DNA of 32,665 bases, taken from NCBI RefSeq assembly GCF_020532805.1, contig NZ_MQTQ01000089.1, positions 2,899 through 35,563 on the forward strand, in the 5' to 3' direction. The position numbers were made by a program, and so were the translations under genes. A model generated the notes under the pieces. It was not told the DNA's origin, ran no database searches, and saw nothing but the letters and a program-made list of their open reading frames with translations. The stretch is from Arthrobacter sp. SO5 (GTDB taxonomy: Bacteria; Actinomycetota; Actinomycetes; Actinomycetales; Micrococcaceae). This document shows, piece by piece, positions 24,059 to 31,684 of the stretch (the first letter of the stretch is position 1; each line of letters begins with the position of its first letter).

Positions 24059-24073
24059 GGTCGCGGCCGGGAC
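24059..24073 (+). repeat. internal fragment of the 83-base unit
   Basis: The 15 bases GGTCGCGGCCGGGAC are identical to 24252-24266 within copy 2, without the flanking ends. It may be a decayed third copy. Confidence 0.5.
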
Positions 24074-24090
24074 GTGCCCTTTTCGCGCCG

Positions 24091-24173
24091 GGGGACATGC
24101 TCATTGGTCGCGGCCAGGACAGAGCATATGGGGGATATGTCCATGTGCGGGCCCGGGCGCTGGGCATGTCCCC
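24091..24173 (+). repeat. 83-base unit with terminal inverted repeats, copy 1
   Basis: The ends GGGGACATGC (24091-24100) and GCATGTCCCC (24164-24173) are perfect 10-bp inverted repeats. Inside, CATAT (24125-24129), loop GGGGG and ATATG (24135-24139) form a hairpin, and a GGGCCCGGGC segment follows. Against copy 2 it has the same length and five differences by eye. I do not recognise the family; it resembles a REP-like or MITE-like intergenic unit. No target-site duplication is visible. Confidence 0.85.
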
Positions 24174-24236
24174 GGACCGGTGGGCATTCTTGTTCTGATT
24201 TTTCCGGCGCGGGCGGGGAGTCGGGCTGCTCCTCGG

Positions 24237-24319
24237 GGGGACATGCTCATTGGTCGCGGCCGGGACAGGGCATATGGGGGATATGTTCATGTGCGGGCCC
24301 GGGCGCGGGACATGTCCCC
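24237..24319 (+). repeat. 83-base unit with terminal inverted repeats, copy 2
   Basis: It is in the same orientation as copy 1, starting 146 bases later. The outer arms GGGGACATG and CATGTCCCC pair over 9 bp, and the CATAT-GGGGG-ATATG hairpin is identical to copy 1. The differences avoid both the terminal arms' outer bases and the hairpin. Confidence 0.85.
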
Positions 24320-24378
24320 GACCCGGCCGCCCCTCGACCCCCGAGCGGAGACCCGCGGCGAACTCACGAAAACTTCTA

Positions 24379-24397
24379 GGGCGCTGGGCATGTCCCC
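24379..24397 (+). repeat. right-end fragment of the 83-base unit
   Basis: The 19 bases ending GGGCATGTCCCC match the right end of copy 1 exactly (24155-24173). No left part is seen, so it is a truncated or recombined copy. Confidence 0.65.
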
Positions 24398-24443
24398 GAC
24401 CCTGGACCAGCCCTGCCGCCCCTAGCTGGCGCCGTCGAACGCC

Positions 24444-24467
24444 CGTCCGAAAGGGGGGGGGCGGACG
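24444..24467 (-). terminator. possible terminator hairpin after hemA
   Basis: CGTCCG (24444-24449) and CGGACG (24462-24467) pair around a loop that includes nine consecutive G on plus (24453-24461). It directly abuts the hemA stop codon. No T-run follows on minus. Confidence 0.4.
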
Positions 24468-25805
24468 CTACGCTGTGTCCCGCGCGGCCTCGGCGGCGGG
24501 AGGGCTGGCGTGCTCGACCGGGCACTCTGCGTCGGCCGCGTTCGCCGCGGGCTGCTCGACCGTGATGCCGTACAGCGCCTCGAGGGCCGCAACATAGTTT
24601 TCCTGCTGGCCGTTGGCGGCGAGTTCGCGGGCCCGGACCGTGGGGACGTGCAGCAACTGCTTGACCATCCGGCGGAGTGCGAACTCGACTTCCTCGGCCG
24701 CTGCGGTGCAGCCGTGGCGGGAGCGCACCCGTTCCATCTCGGCATCCAGCACGTCCATGGTGTGCCGGCGCAGGGCCACGATGGCCGAGTCCACGGACCG
24801 GGCTTCGCGTTCCTGCTCGAAGGCACTGGCGGCGCCGGCCACGATGCTGCTGGCCTGGGCCAGCGATTCGGCCTGCTCCTGCGGGGCCGCGAGCCGCACG
24901 GATTCCAGCGTCAGCAGTTCGACGCCGTCGAGCCCGCCGACGGCGGGATCGAAATCGTGGGTGAGGGCCAGGTCAATGGCGATCAGCGGCCGGGGCGACG
25001 CCGCCCGGACCCCTGCCAGTTCCGCGGCCTCGACCCTGGTGTCCGCGCCGCTGCAGCCGATCATGACGTCCGCCTCGGCGACGGCGGCGAGCAGGGTGCC
25101 GCCGTCCAGCGCCGTGCCCCCGCGGGTGGCGACGAAGCCGGCGGCGCGGCCCGAGGAAGAGTAGACGGAAACGTCCGTGCAGCCGCGTTCGCGCAGCAGG
25201 GACATCGTGGCTCCGGCATAGGCGCCGGTGCCGAAGACGACGATTTTCTTGGTGGACCAGTCAGGGTCCTCGGAAATTTCGGTGGCGAGGTCCAGGGCCA
25301 CGGAGACCACGGACAGGCCGCGGGCGCCGAGGGCCGTTTGGGCGCCGACGTCCTTGGCGGTCTTGGACGCCGCCTGGAAGAGCCTGACGAGGCCGGAGCT
25401 GGCGGTCCCCTCGTGCTGGGCGGTGATGAGGGCCCGGCGGACCTGGCCGGCGATCTCACGTTCGCCGACGACGGCGGAATCCAGCCCGGAGCTGACCGCA
25501 AAGAGATGCCGGCTGACGTCCGCGCCGGTCCGGGTGTTGAAGGAGCGCGAGACGAGCTGTTCATTGAGCCCGGTGGAGCCGCTGAGCTGGGCGATGAGGG
25601 CCGCGCGGGCGGCGTCGACGTCGTCCTGGCGGGGTGCCTCGCCATAGATTTCGAAGCGGTTGCACGTGGACAGCACGATCGCACCCGCCACGGCCGGCGA
25701 CCCGGCGAGGGCGGATGCGGCGAGCTCGGAAGCGCCGGTGCTCAGCTGAGCAACGGTCTCGAGGTCGATGTCGGCGTGGGTCGCCACCAGTGAAAATAGA
25801 ACCAC
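24468..25805 (-). CDS. hemA: glutamyl-tRNA reductase
   Basis: This 445-residue enzyme performs the first committed step of C5 tetrapyrrole synthesis: NADPH-dependent reduction of glutamyl-tRNA to glutamate-1-semialdehyde. The catalytic domain carries [11 protein letters not shown] with nucleophile Cys48, then [12 protein letters not shown]. The NADPH domain has [15 protein letters not shown], and the C-terminal dimerisation domain is helical ([18 protein letters not shown]). The GTG start at 25805 gives [10 protein letters not shown] as in related actinobacteria. It is divergent from hemE across 170 bases, so the entry step and the late steps can be controlled from one region. Confidence 0.95.
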   Translation of the reverse strand: MVLFSLVATHADIDLETVAQLSTGASELAASALAGSPAVAGAIVLSTCNRFEIYGEAPRQDDVDAARAALIAQLSGSTGLNEQLVSRSFNTRTGADVSRHLFAVSSGLDSAVVGEREIAGQVRRALITAQHEGTASSGLVRLFQAASKTAKDVGAQTALGARGLSVVSVALDLATEISEDPDWSTKKIVVFGTGAYAGATMSLLRERGCTDVSVYSSSGRAAGFVATRGGTALDGGTLLAAVAEADVMIGCSGADTRVEAAELAGVRAASPRPLIAIDLALTHDFDPAVGGLDGVELLTLESVRLAAPQEQAESLAQASSIVAGAASAFEQEREARSVDSAIVALRRHTMDVLDAEMERVRSRHGCTAAAEEVEFALRRMVKQLLHVPTVRARELAANGQQENYVAALEALYGITVEQPAANAADAECPVEHASPPAAEAARDTA

Positions 25806-25820
25806 AGCAGGTCAATCATA
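25806..25820 (-). promoter_or_regulatory. hemA promoter -10
   Basis: TATGAT (25820-25815 on minus) matches TATAAT at five of six positions and lies 9 bases before GTG 25805, giving a leader of only a few bases at most. Confidence 0.6.
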
Positions 25821-25825
25821 GCTTT

Positions 25826-25842
25826 TTCGTTTCCGTGTAGAA
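25826..25842 (-). promoter_or_regulatory. candidate operator half-site upstream of hemA
   Basis: On minus this reads TTCTAC-N5-AACGAA, just upstream of the hemA -10. The first half equals that of the palindrome before chdC (28608-28624), with the same 5-base spacing; the second half keeps only GAA. The 9-mer TGTAGAACA is shared by both regions. Confidence 0.35.
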
Positions 25843-25962
25843 CAACCGATCGGCCGTAATCTCCCGTGTGAAGGCTCACCCCGGCCTGTGATCCCCGCCA
25901 CGGTGCGGGCAGGCCCGGGGGCAGGTGACAGGCTGTCGTTATCTTTTGGGGCCGATTTTGGG

Positions 25963-25975
25963 CACAATCGAAGGC
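25963..25975 (+). promoter_or_regulatory. possible leaderless-type promoter of hemE
   Basis: CACAAT (25963-25968) matches TATAAT at four positions and lies 7 bases before ATG 25976. There is no clear -35. Confidence 0.4.
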
Positions 25976-27070
25976 ATGACCCCCAGCGCTGCAGCACCTG
26001 ACATCTCCGGCCTCGACGCGGGACACCCGCTCATGGACGGGCGCACCGCGGACTCACCACTGATCACCGCCTACCGGGGCGGCAAGCCCTCCCGGCGCCC
26101 CGTCTGGTTCATGCGCCAGGCCGGCCGATCGCTGCCCGAATACCTCAAACTCCGCGAGGGCGTCGCGATGCTGGACTCCTGCCTGCGCCCCGAACTCGCC
26201 TCCGAGATCACCCTGCAGCCCGTGCGGCGCCACGACGTTGACGCGGCCATCTTCTTCTCCGACATCGTCATCCCGCTCAAGCTGGCCGGCGTCGGCGTGG
26301 ACATCGTCCCCGGCGTCGGGCCCGTGCTGGACACACCGGTCCGCACCGCCGCGGACGTTGCGGCGCTGCCGCAGCTGACCTGGGAGGCGCTGGAGCCGAT
26401 CCGCGAAGCCGTCCGGCTCACCGTGGCCCAGCTGGGCTCCACCCCGCTGATCGGCTTCGCCGGCGCCCCGTTCACCCTCGCGGCCTACATGGTGGAAGGC
26501 AAGCCCTCCCGCGACCACCTCGGCCCGCGCACCATGATGCACGCAGACCCGGAGACCTGGACCGCCCTTGCGAACTGGGCCGCCGACGCCTCCGGCCTGT
26601 TCCTGCGCGCGCAGCTGGAAGCCGGCGCCTCCGCAGCGCAGCTTTTCGATTCCTGGGCGGGGTCCCTGGGCCTGGCCGACTATGAGCGCTACGTTGCCCC
26701 GGCGTCGGCCCGTGCCCTGGACCACGTCCGGCACCTCGGCGCCCCGCTGATCCACTTCGGCACCGGCACCTCGGAACTCCTGGTGGCGATGCGCGACGTC
26801 GGCGTCGACGTCGTGGGCGTGGACTACCGGCTGCCGCTCGACGAAGCCAACCGCCGCCTCGGCGGCACGGTACCGCTGCAGGGCAACATCGACCCGGCCC
26901 TGCTCTCCGCGCCGTGGGACGTCCTGGAAGCGCACGTCCGCGACGTGATCGCGGCCGGCGCCTCGGCCCCGGGCCACGTGCTGAACCTCGGCCACGGCGT
27001 GCCCCCGGAGACGGACCCCGAGGTGCTGACGCGCGTCGTCGGGCTCATCCACTCGATCTCCCCGGAGTAA
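25976..27070 (+). CDS. hemE: uroporphyrinogen decarboxylase
   Basis: This 364-residue cytosolic enzyme converts uroporphyrinogen III to coproporphyrinogen III. Family motifs are intact: RRPVWFMRQAGRSLPEY (substrate-binding signature), AAIFFSDIVIPLKLAGVGVDI, GFAGAPFTLAAYMVEG, FDSWAGSLGLADYERY, VDYRLPLDEA, LQGNIDPALL and LNLGHGVPPETDPE. I chose ATG 25976 (MTPSAAAPDIS) over the in-frame 25925 because of the -10-like hexamer and family length. hemY follows 4 bases after the stop. Confidence 0.96.
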   Translation: MTPSAAAPDISGLDAGHPLMDGRTADSPLITAYRGGKPSRRPVWFMRQAGRSLPEYLKLREGVAMLDSCLRPELASEITLQPVRRHDVDAAIFFSDIVIPLKLAGVGVDIVPGVGPVLDTPVRTAADVAALPQLTWEALEPIREAVRLTVAQLGSTPLIGFAGAPFTLAAYMVEGKPSRDHLGPRTMMHADPETWTALANWAADASGLFLRAQLEAGASAAQLFDSWAGSLGLADYERYVAPASARALDHVRHLGAPLIHFGTGTSELLVAMRDVGVDVVGVDYRLPLDEANRRLGGTVPLQGNIDPALLSAPWDVLEAHVRDVIAAGASAPGHVLNLGHGVPPETDPEVLTRVVGLIHSISPE

Positions 27071-27074
27071 ACGG

Positions 27075-28559
27075 ATGGAGGCAGGCGCAGCCGCCCCCGG
27101 GACGGGCGCTTCCGGGAAGACCGCTGTGGTGGTCGGCGGCGGGATCTCCGGGCTGCTGGCCGCCCGTACCCTGGCCCGGGCGGGCGTCCGCACGAGCATC
27201 CTGGAAGCCTCCGGCGCGTGGGGCGGCTGCGTCGGCAGCCACGTCGTTGCCGGACTGACCCTGGACAGCGGCGCCGAGTCCTACGCCACCCGTTCCTCCG
27301 CGGTGGCTGACCTCGCCGCGGAACTGGGCATGGCAGCGGAGATCGTGGCACCCAACCCGGGCGGCGCCTGGGTCCAGTTGCCCGGGGGCCCGCGCGAGCT
27401 TCCCCGCACCGGCGTGCTCGGCATCCCGGCGAACCCCTGGGACCCGGAAGTCCGGCGTTCCCTCGGCCTGCTCGGTTCCCTGCGGGCCTCCCTCGATGCC
27501 CTCCTGCCGGCCTCGGTCGGCACCCGGAACGAGGACATGAGCGTCTCCGCGCTGGTCCGCGCACGGATGGGGCGGCGGGTCCTGGACCGGCTCGTGGCGC
27601 CCGTGGTCGGCGGCGTCCACTCGGCCGATCCAGGGGTGCTCGACGTCGACATGGTGGCACCCGGACTGCGCGCCGGGATCAGGCAGCACGGTTCCCTCGC
27701 CGCCGCGGTCACGGCCCAGCGCAGGGGAGTGCGGGCCACGGGAGCGCAGGCCGGAAGCGGCAGTCCGCAGGCCGGGCTGCAGAAGGCCGGTTCCGCCGTC
27801 GGGGGCCTGCGCGGGGGCATGCACACCCTGGTTTCGGCGCTCCTAGCTGATCTGCGCGGGCGCGGCGTCACGCTGCTCGCCAACACACCGGCGGACGCCG
27901 TGGAACGCACCCCGGACGGCTGGCGCATTGCCGCGGGAGGCGCCACGTTCGACGCCGGACTGCTCGTTGTCGCCGTGGAGGGTCCTGCCGCCGTCGGGCT
28001 GCTCGCGCCCGCCCTGCCCGAACTTGCCGGCCACCGTCCCGACTCCGGCCCCGACGTCAGCCTGGTCACCCTCGTGGTGGACCTGCCACAGCTGGACGCC
28101 GCACCGCGCGGGACCGGCATCCTCGTCGCTCCCCAGAGCCCGGATATCCAGGCCAAGGCCCTGACCCACGCGACCGCCAAATGGGGCTGGCTGGCGGAGC
28201 GGGCGGGCCCCGGGACGCACGTCCTCCGGCTCTCCTACGGCCGCGGCGACACGCCCCACGGCGCGAGCGGCGCTGCCGGGCCGCGCACCGACGACGCGCT
28301 GTTCCAGGCTTCCCTCAAGGACGCCTCGGCCCTGCTCACCGTCCCGGTCACCGCCCGGGACGTCGTCGGCTGGGACGTGGTGCGCTGGGCCGGTGCGCTG
28401 CCCTTCGCTTCGCTGGGGCACAAGCGCCGGGTGTCCGAGGTTCGCAGCATCTGCGCGGCGGACGGCACCCTGGCGGTCGTGGGGGGCTGGCTTTCGGGCA
28501 ACGGCCTCGCCGCGATCGTCGCCGACACGCCCGGGCAGGTAACGGCGCTGCTGGCCTGA
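27075..28559 (+). CDS. hemY: coproporphyrinogen III oxidase (HemY/CgoX, protoporphyrinogen-oxidase family)
   Basis: This 494-residue FAD enzyme has the dinucleotide-binding motif VVVGGGISGLLAAR (residues 18-31), ILEASGAWGGCVGS and a C-terminal FAD contact (VVGGWLSGNGLAAIV). Presence of ChdC next to it indicates the coproporphyrin-dependent route, in which this oxidase acts on coproporphyrinogen III rather than protoporphyrinogen IX, so CgoX is the more exact name. It likely works at the inner face of the membrane. A low-complexity stretch (TGAQAGSGSPQAGLQKAGS) interrupts the middle near residues 216-234. It is coupled to hemE by a 4-base gap. Confidence 0.93.
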   Translation: MEAGAAAPGTGASGKTAVVVGGGISGLLAARTLARAGVRTSILEASGAWGGCVGSHVVAGLTLDSGAESYATRSSAVADLAAELGMAAEIVAPNPGGAWVQLPGGPRELPRTGVLGIPANPWDPEVRRSLGLLGSLRASLDALLPASVGTRNEDMSVSALVRARMGRRVLDRLVAPVVGGVHSADPGVLDVDMVAPGLRAGIRQHGSLAAAVTAQRRGVRATGAQAGSGSPQAGLQKAGSAVGGLRGGMHTLVSALLADLRGRGVTLLANTPADAVERTPDGWRIAAGGATFDAGLLVVAVEGPAAVGLLAPALPELAGHRPDSGPDVSLVTLVVDLPQLDAAPRGTGILVAPQSPDIQAKALTHATAKWGWLAERAGPGTHVLRLSYGRGDTPHGASGAAGPRTDDALFQASLKDASALLTVPVTARDVVGWDVVRWAGALPFASLGHKRRVSEVRSICAADGTLAVVGGWLSGNGLAAIVADTPGQVTALLA

Positions 28560-28607
28560 CCGGCGTCGGCGTCCTGCGGCCGCGCCAGGAAGTGTGAGCT
28601 TGATCAC

Positions 28608-28624
28608 TTCTACGTGTTGTAGAA
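28608..28624 (+). promoter_or_regulatory. candidate haem-pathway operator upstream of chdC
   Basis: TTCTAC (28608-28613), spacer GTGTT and GTAGAA (28619-28624) make a perfect 6-bp inverted repeat with centre spacing typical of dimeric repressors. It lies about 10 bases upstream of the putative -35 of chdC. The first half recurs before hemA. Confidence 0.45.
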
Positions 28625-28633
28625 CAGTGCGGT

Positions 28634-28670
28634 TTCGACTTAGCTTCGGCGAGGGGGCACTATGGTATTT
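28634..28670 (+). promoter_or_regulatory. chdC promoter, leaderless type
   Basis: CACTAT (28658-28663) is the -10-like hexamer, 7 bases before ATG 28671, and TTCGAC (28634-28639) is a possible -35 with an 18-base spacer. It would drive chdC-cpfC-hemC-hemD-hemB. Confidence 0.45.
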
Positions 28671-29396
28671 ATGAGCCACACTTCTGCCGAAACTGTCACT
28701 AAAACCGGACCAGCAGCCGAATCAGCCAGCGAAGAATCAGCAGATCAGTTCTTCACCCTGTGGACGGTCTTTAAGCGCTCTGCAGATGTCCTCCGCAACA
28801 GCGATGCTGCACAAGAATTCGACGCCCTCACCGCACAGCTGGCCGAGGCCGGCGTGGTGCACCGCGGCAGCTACGACGTCTCCGCCATGCGGGCCGATGC
28901 TGACATCATGGTCTGGTTGCACGGCGCCGAGCCGGAGGCCCTCCAGCGCGCCGTCCGGGACATCCGCCGCAGCCGGCTGTTCGCCGGCACCGAGATTGCC
29001 TGGTCGGCGATGGGCGTGCACCGTGAGGCCGAGTTCGCCAAGAACCACACCCCCGCGTTCTCCCGCGGCGTGGAACCGGCAGAGTGGCTCTGCGTCTACC
29101 CGTTCGTGCGTTCCTACGAGTGGTACCTGCTGCCGGAGGCCGAGCGCGGCGCCATGCTGCGCGACCACGGCCTGCTGGGCCGGGACTTCCCCCAGGTGAT
29201 CGCCAACACCGTTTCCTCCTTCGCCCTGGGCGACTGGGAATGGATCCTGGGCCTGGAAGCCCCCGAGCTCGTGGACCTCGTTGACCTGATGCGCCACCTG
29301 CGCGCCACCGAAGCCCGCCACCATGTCCGCGAAGAAATCCCGTTCTACACCGGCCGCCGGGTGACCGCCGCCGAGATTGCCGAGGTCCTTTCATGA
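28671..29396 (+). CDS. hemQ: coproheme decarboxylase ChdC (HemQ)
   Basis: This 241-residue protein of the chlorite-dismutase-like family carries out the last step of the coproporphyrin pathway: peroxide-dependent decarboxylation of two propionates of coprohaem to give protohaem. The family core is clear: FFTLWTVFKRS near 27-37, RADADIMVWLHG near 74-85, and CVYPFVRSYEWYLL near 141-154. Tyr149 in SYEWY is the probable catalytic tyrosine and His166 in DHG the likely haem ligand; both assignments are by family analogy. VSSFALGDWEWILGLEA closes the haem site. I chose ATG 28671 over 28662 because of the -10 spacing. It overlaps cpfC by ATGA. Confidence 0.95.
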   Translation: MSHTSAETVTKTGPAAESASEESADQFFTLWTVFKRSADVLRNSDAAQEFDALTAQLAEAGVVHRGSYDVSAMRADADIMVWLHGAEPEALQRAVRDIRRSRLFAGTEIAWSAMGVHREAEFAKNHTPAFSRGVEPAEWLCVYPFVRSYEWYLLPEAERGAMLRDHGLLGRDFPQVIANTVSSFALGDWEWILGLEAPELVDLVDLMRHLRATEARHHVREEIPFYTGRRVTAAEIAEVLS

Positions 29397-30670
29397 GCCC
29401 GCTGGATCCCCAGGACTCCGCCACGGCGGCCACCGTCGTCAACCCCGTCACCGAAGCGGGCCGGATGGCGCCCAAGGACTACGACGCCGTGCTCCTCGCC
29501 TCCTTCGGCGGCCCCGAAGGCCAGGATGACGTCATTCCGTTCCTGCGCAACGTCACCCGTGGACGCGGCATCCCGGATGAACGGCTCGAAGAAGTCTCGC
29601 ACCACTACCGCGCCAACGGCGGCATCAGCCCGATCAACCAGCAGAACCGGGAGCTCAAGGCCGCGATGGAGGCCGAGTTCTCGGCCCGCGGCATCGACCT
29701 GCCGATCTTCTGGGGCAACCGCAACTGGGATCCGTATATCCCGCGGACCCTGCAGGAGATCTACGACGCCGGGCACCGCAAGGTGCTGATGATCACCACG
29801 AGCGCCTACTCGTGTTACTCCAGCTGCCGCCAGTACCGCGAGGACATCGGCATGGCACTGACGGAGACCGGCCTGGACGGACGGCTCGAAGTCGACAAAG
29901 TCCGCCAATACTTTGACCACCCCGGCTTCGTGGAGCCGTTTGTCGAAGGAACCGCCGCCGGCCTCGCCGACGTCCGGCGCCAGCTGGCCCAGGCGGGGAC
30001 CCCCGACGCGCCGGTACACATTCTCTTCGCGACACACTCCATTCCCACCCGCGATGCGACAGCCTCCGGAAACTCCGAGGGGGAACCGCGCCAGTTCGAG
30101 GAAGACTCCGCCTACGTGGCCCAGCACCTGGCCACCGGCACCCAGGTCATCCGCCGGGTGGAGGCGGAGACAGGCGACACCGCGCCCTGGTCGCTGGTCT
30201 ACCAGTCCCGCTCCGGGGCCCCGCACGTGCCGTGGCTCGAGCCCGACATCAACGACGCCATCGAGGAACTCGCCGGCAAGGGCGTCAAGGGAATCGTGAT
30301 CGTGCCCCTGGGCTTCGTCAGCGACCACATGGAGGTCCTCTGGGATCTCGACACCGAGGCGCTGGAAACGTGCGGAAAGCTGGGCCTGGCCGCAACCCGG
30401 GTCCCCACCCCCGGAACCCACCGCAAGTTCGTCGGCGGCATCGTGGACCTGATCAGTGAACGAACCAAGGCCAACAACATCGCCGACCGCCCGCACCTGA
30501 CCAAGCTCGGACCCTGGTACGACGTGTGCCGTCCGGGCTGCTGCGCGAACTTCCGCGGCCAGAAGCCGGCCATCTCCGCCGCCGACACCACCGTCGGCAC
30601 CGGCCACGACCCGTACCCGCCGGCCGCCGCCGGCGCAACCGCTCCGGCGGGGGACCAGGACACCCCATGA
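29393..30670 (+). CDS. hemH: coproporphyrin ferrochelatase
   Basis: This 425-residue enzyme (also called CpfC) inserts Fe2+ into coproporphyrin III. The core is VLLASFGGPEGQDDV (33-47), then LMITTSAYSCYSSCRQYRED (132-151) and the catalytic His215 in FATHSIP. It ends with Cys379, Cys383 and Cys384 in VCRPGCC, which with Cys145 or Cys141 match the [2Fe-2S] ligand pattern of actinobacterial ferrochelatases. The N-terminal 25 residues and the last 35 (Ala/Pro/Gly-rich) look disordered and extend it beyond the usual length. ATG 29393 overlaps the hemQ stop and the hemC ATG overlaps its own stop, so translation is coupled. Confidence 0.95.
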   Translation: MSPLDPQDSATAATVVNPVTEAGRMAPKDYDAVLLASFGGPEGQDDVIPFLRNVTRGRGIPDERLEEVSHHYRANGGISPINQQNRELKAAMEAEFSARGIDLPIFWGNRNWDPYIPRTLQEIYDAGHRKVLMITTSAYSCYSSCRQYREDIGMALTETGLDGRLEVDKVRQYFDHPGFVEPFVEGTAAGLADVRRQLAQAGTPDAPVHILFATHSIPTRDATASGNSEGEPRQFEEDSAYVAQHLATGTQVIRRVEAETGDTAPWSLVYQSRSGAPHVPWLEPDINDAIEELAGKGVKGIVIVPLGFVSDHMEVLWDLDTEALETCGKLGLAATRVPTPGTHRKFVGGIVDLISERTKANNIADRPHLTKLGPWYDVCRPGCCANFRGQKPAISAADTTVGTGHDPYPPAAAGATAPAGDQDTP

Positions 30671-31665
30671 CCGTCAGGATCGGAACCAGGGCCAGCCAGC
30701 TGGCCCTGACCCAGACCCAGCAGACCGCGGACCAGCTGGCCGCCGTCGGCGGGTTCCCGGTAGAGCTGGTCCATATCCGCACCGACGGGGATGTCCTCAC
30801 CGGCTCGCTGTCCCAGATGGGCGGCACCGGCGTCTTCGTCGCCGCGCTGCGTGATGCCGTGCTGCAGGGGACCTGCGACGTCGCGGTCCATTCGCTCAAG
30901 GACCTGCCCACCGGAGCGGCCCTCGGACTGGCGCTCGCGGCCACGCCGAAGCGCGTCGACGTCCGGGACGTGCTCTGCGCCCGCGACGGGCTTAAGCTCG
31001 CAGACCTGCCCACCGGGGCCACGGTCGGCACCGGCTCGCCCCGCCGGGCCGCCCAGCTGCGCGCCGCGCGCCCCGACCTGGACATCCGGGACATCCGCGG
31101 CAACGTGGACACCCGCCTGGGCCGCGTTCCCGGGCTGCCGGGCAACAGCACCGACGCCCTGGTGGAGGGCAAGAGCTGCGACCTCGACGCCGTCGTGCTC
31201 GCGGCCGCCGGCCTGCACCGGATCGGCCGGCTCGACGCCGTCAGCGAATACTTCGAACCCGACATCATGCTGCCCGCGGCCGGGCAGGGTTCGCTCGCGA
31301 TCGAATGCCGCAGCGCTGACGCGCCCCGCAAGGCAGGATCCACCGAAGGCTCGCAGGGCGTGCTGGCGCAGGCCCTCGCGGCGCTCGATGATCCGGACAC
31401 ACGCCTGGCCGTGACGGCGGAGCGCGCGCTCCTGGCCCGCCTCGAGGCCGGCTGCGCCGCGCCGGTGGGCGCCTACGCCTACCGCAAGGGCGGCATGCTG
31501 CACCTTGAAGCCGTGGTCTGCGCCGTCGACGGAACCGCCGCCGTCCGCGACAAGAAGGCCACCGACGGACTCACCGAGGTTGGGGCCACCCTGCTCGGGA
31601 TCGAGCTGGCCGAAGTCCTGCTGGCCCGCGGAGCCGCCGACATCGCGGACCTGGCCGCCTCCTGA
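30667..31665 (+). CDS. hemC: hydroxymethylbilane synthase (porphobilinogen deaminase)
   Basis: This 332-residue cytosolic enzyme polymerises four porphobilinogen units into hydroxymethylbilane. It has the family start VRIGTRASQLALTQT, the Lys/Asp active-site segment AVHSLKDLP (74-82; Asp79 is probably catalytic), GSPRRAAQL, IRGNVDTRLG, LPAAGQGSLAIE and the cofactor-bearing Cys263 in LEAGCAAPVGA. ATG 30667 overlaps the hemH stop. An in-frame extension to 30526 is only overlap with hemH. The 19-base gap to hemD keeps them in one operon. Confidence 0.96.
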   Translation: MTVRIGTRASQLALTQTQQTADQLAAVGGFPVELVHIRTDGDVLTGSLSQMGGTGVFVAALRDAVLQGTCDVAVHSLKDLPTGAALGLALAATPKRVDVRDVLCARDGLKLADLPTGATVGTGSPRRAAQLRAARPDLDIRDIRGNVDTRLGRVPGLPGNSTDALVEGKSCDLDAVVLAAAGLHRIGRLDAVSEYFEPDIMLPAAGQGSLAIECRSADAPRKAGSTEGSQGVLAQALAALDDPDTRLAVTAERALLARLEAGCAAPVGAYAYRKGGMLHLEAVVCAVDGTAAVRDKKATDGLTEVGATLLGIELAEVLLARGAADIADLAAS

Positions 31666-31684
31666 TCACGGAATCCATCAGGTC

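Larger units (their letters stand above)
24034..24467. repeat. 434-base gene-free region with repeated palindromic units
   Basis: No gene is supported between the SDR stop and the hemA stop (the genes converge). The region holds two full 83-base repeat units (entered separately), an internal fragment of 15 bases at 24059-24073 identical to 24252-24266, and a right-end fragment of 19 bases at 24379-24397 identical to the right end of the first copy. It ends in a run of nine G. Short reading frames on minus here derive from the repeat. Confidence 0.8.

Noticed and set aside
24030..24290. Minus-strand reading frames starting M(D/N)ISPIC in both repeat copies
   Set aside because: They arise from the 83-base unit. 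Three internal substitutions between copies all change the amino acid (D/N, S/P, L/P), so there is no sign of coding constraint, and no ribosome site precedes them.
24510..25793. Plus-strand frame (427 codons) opposite hemA
   Set aside because: Antisense shadow; hemA is complete and well supported.
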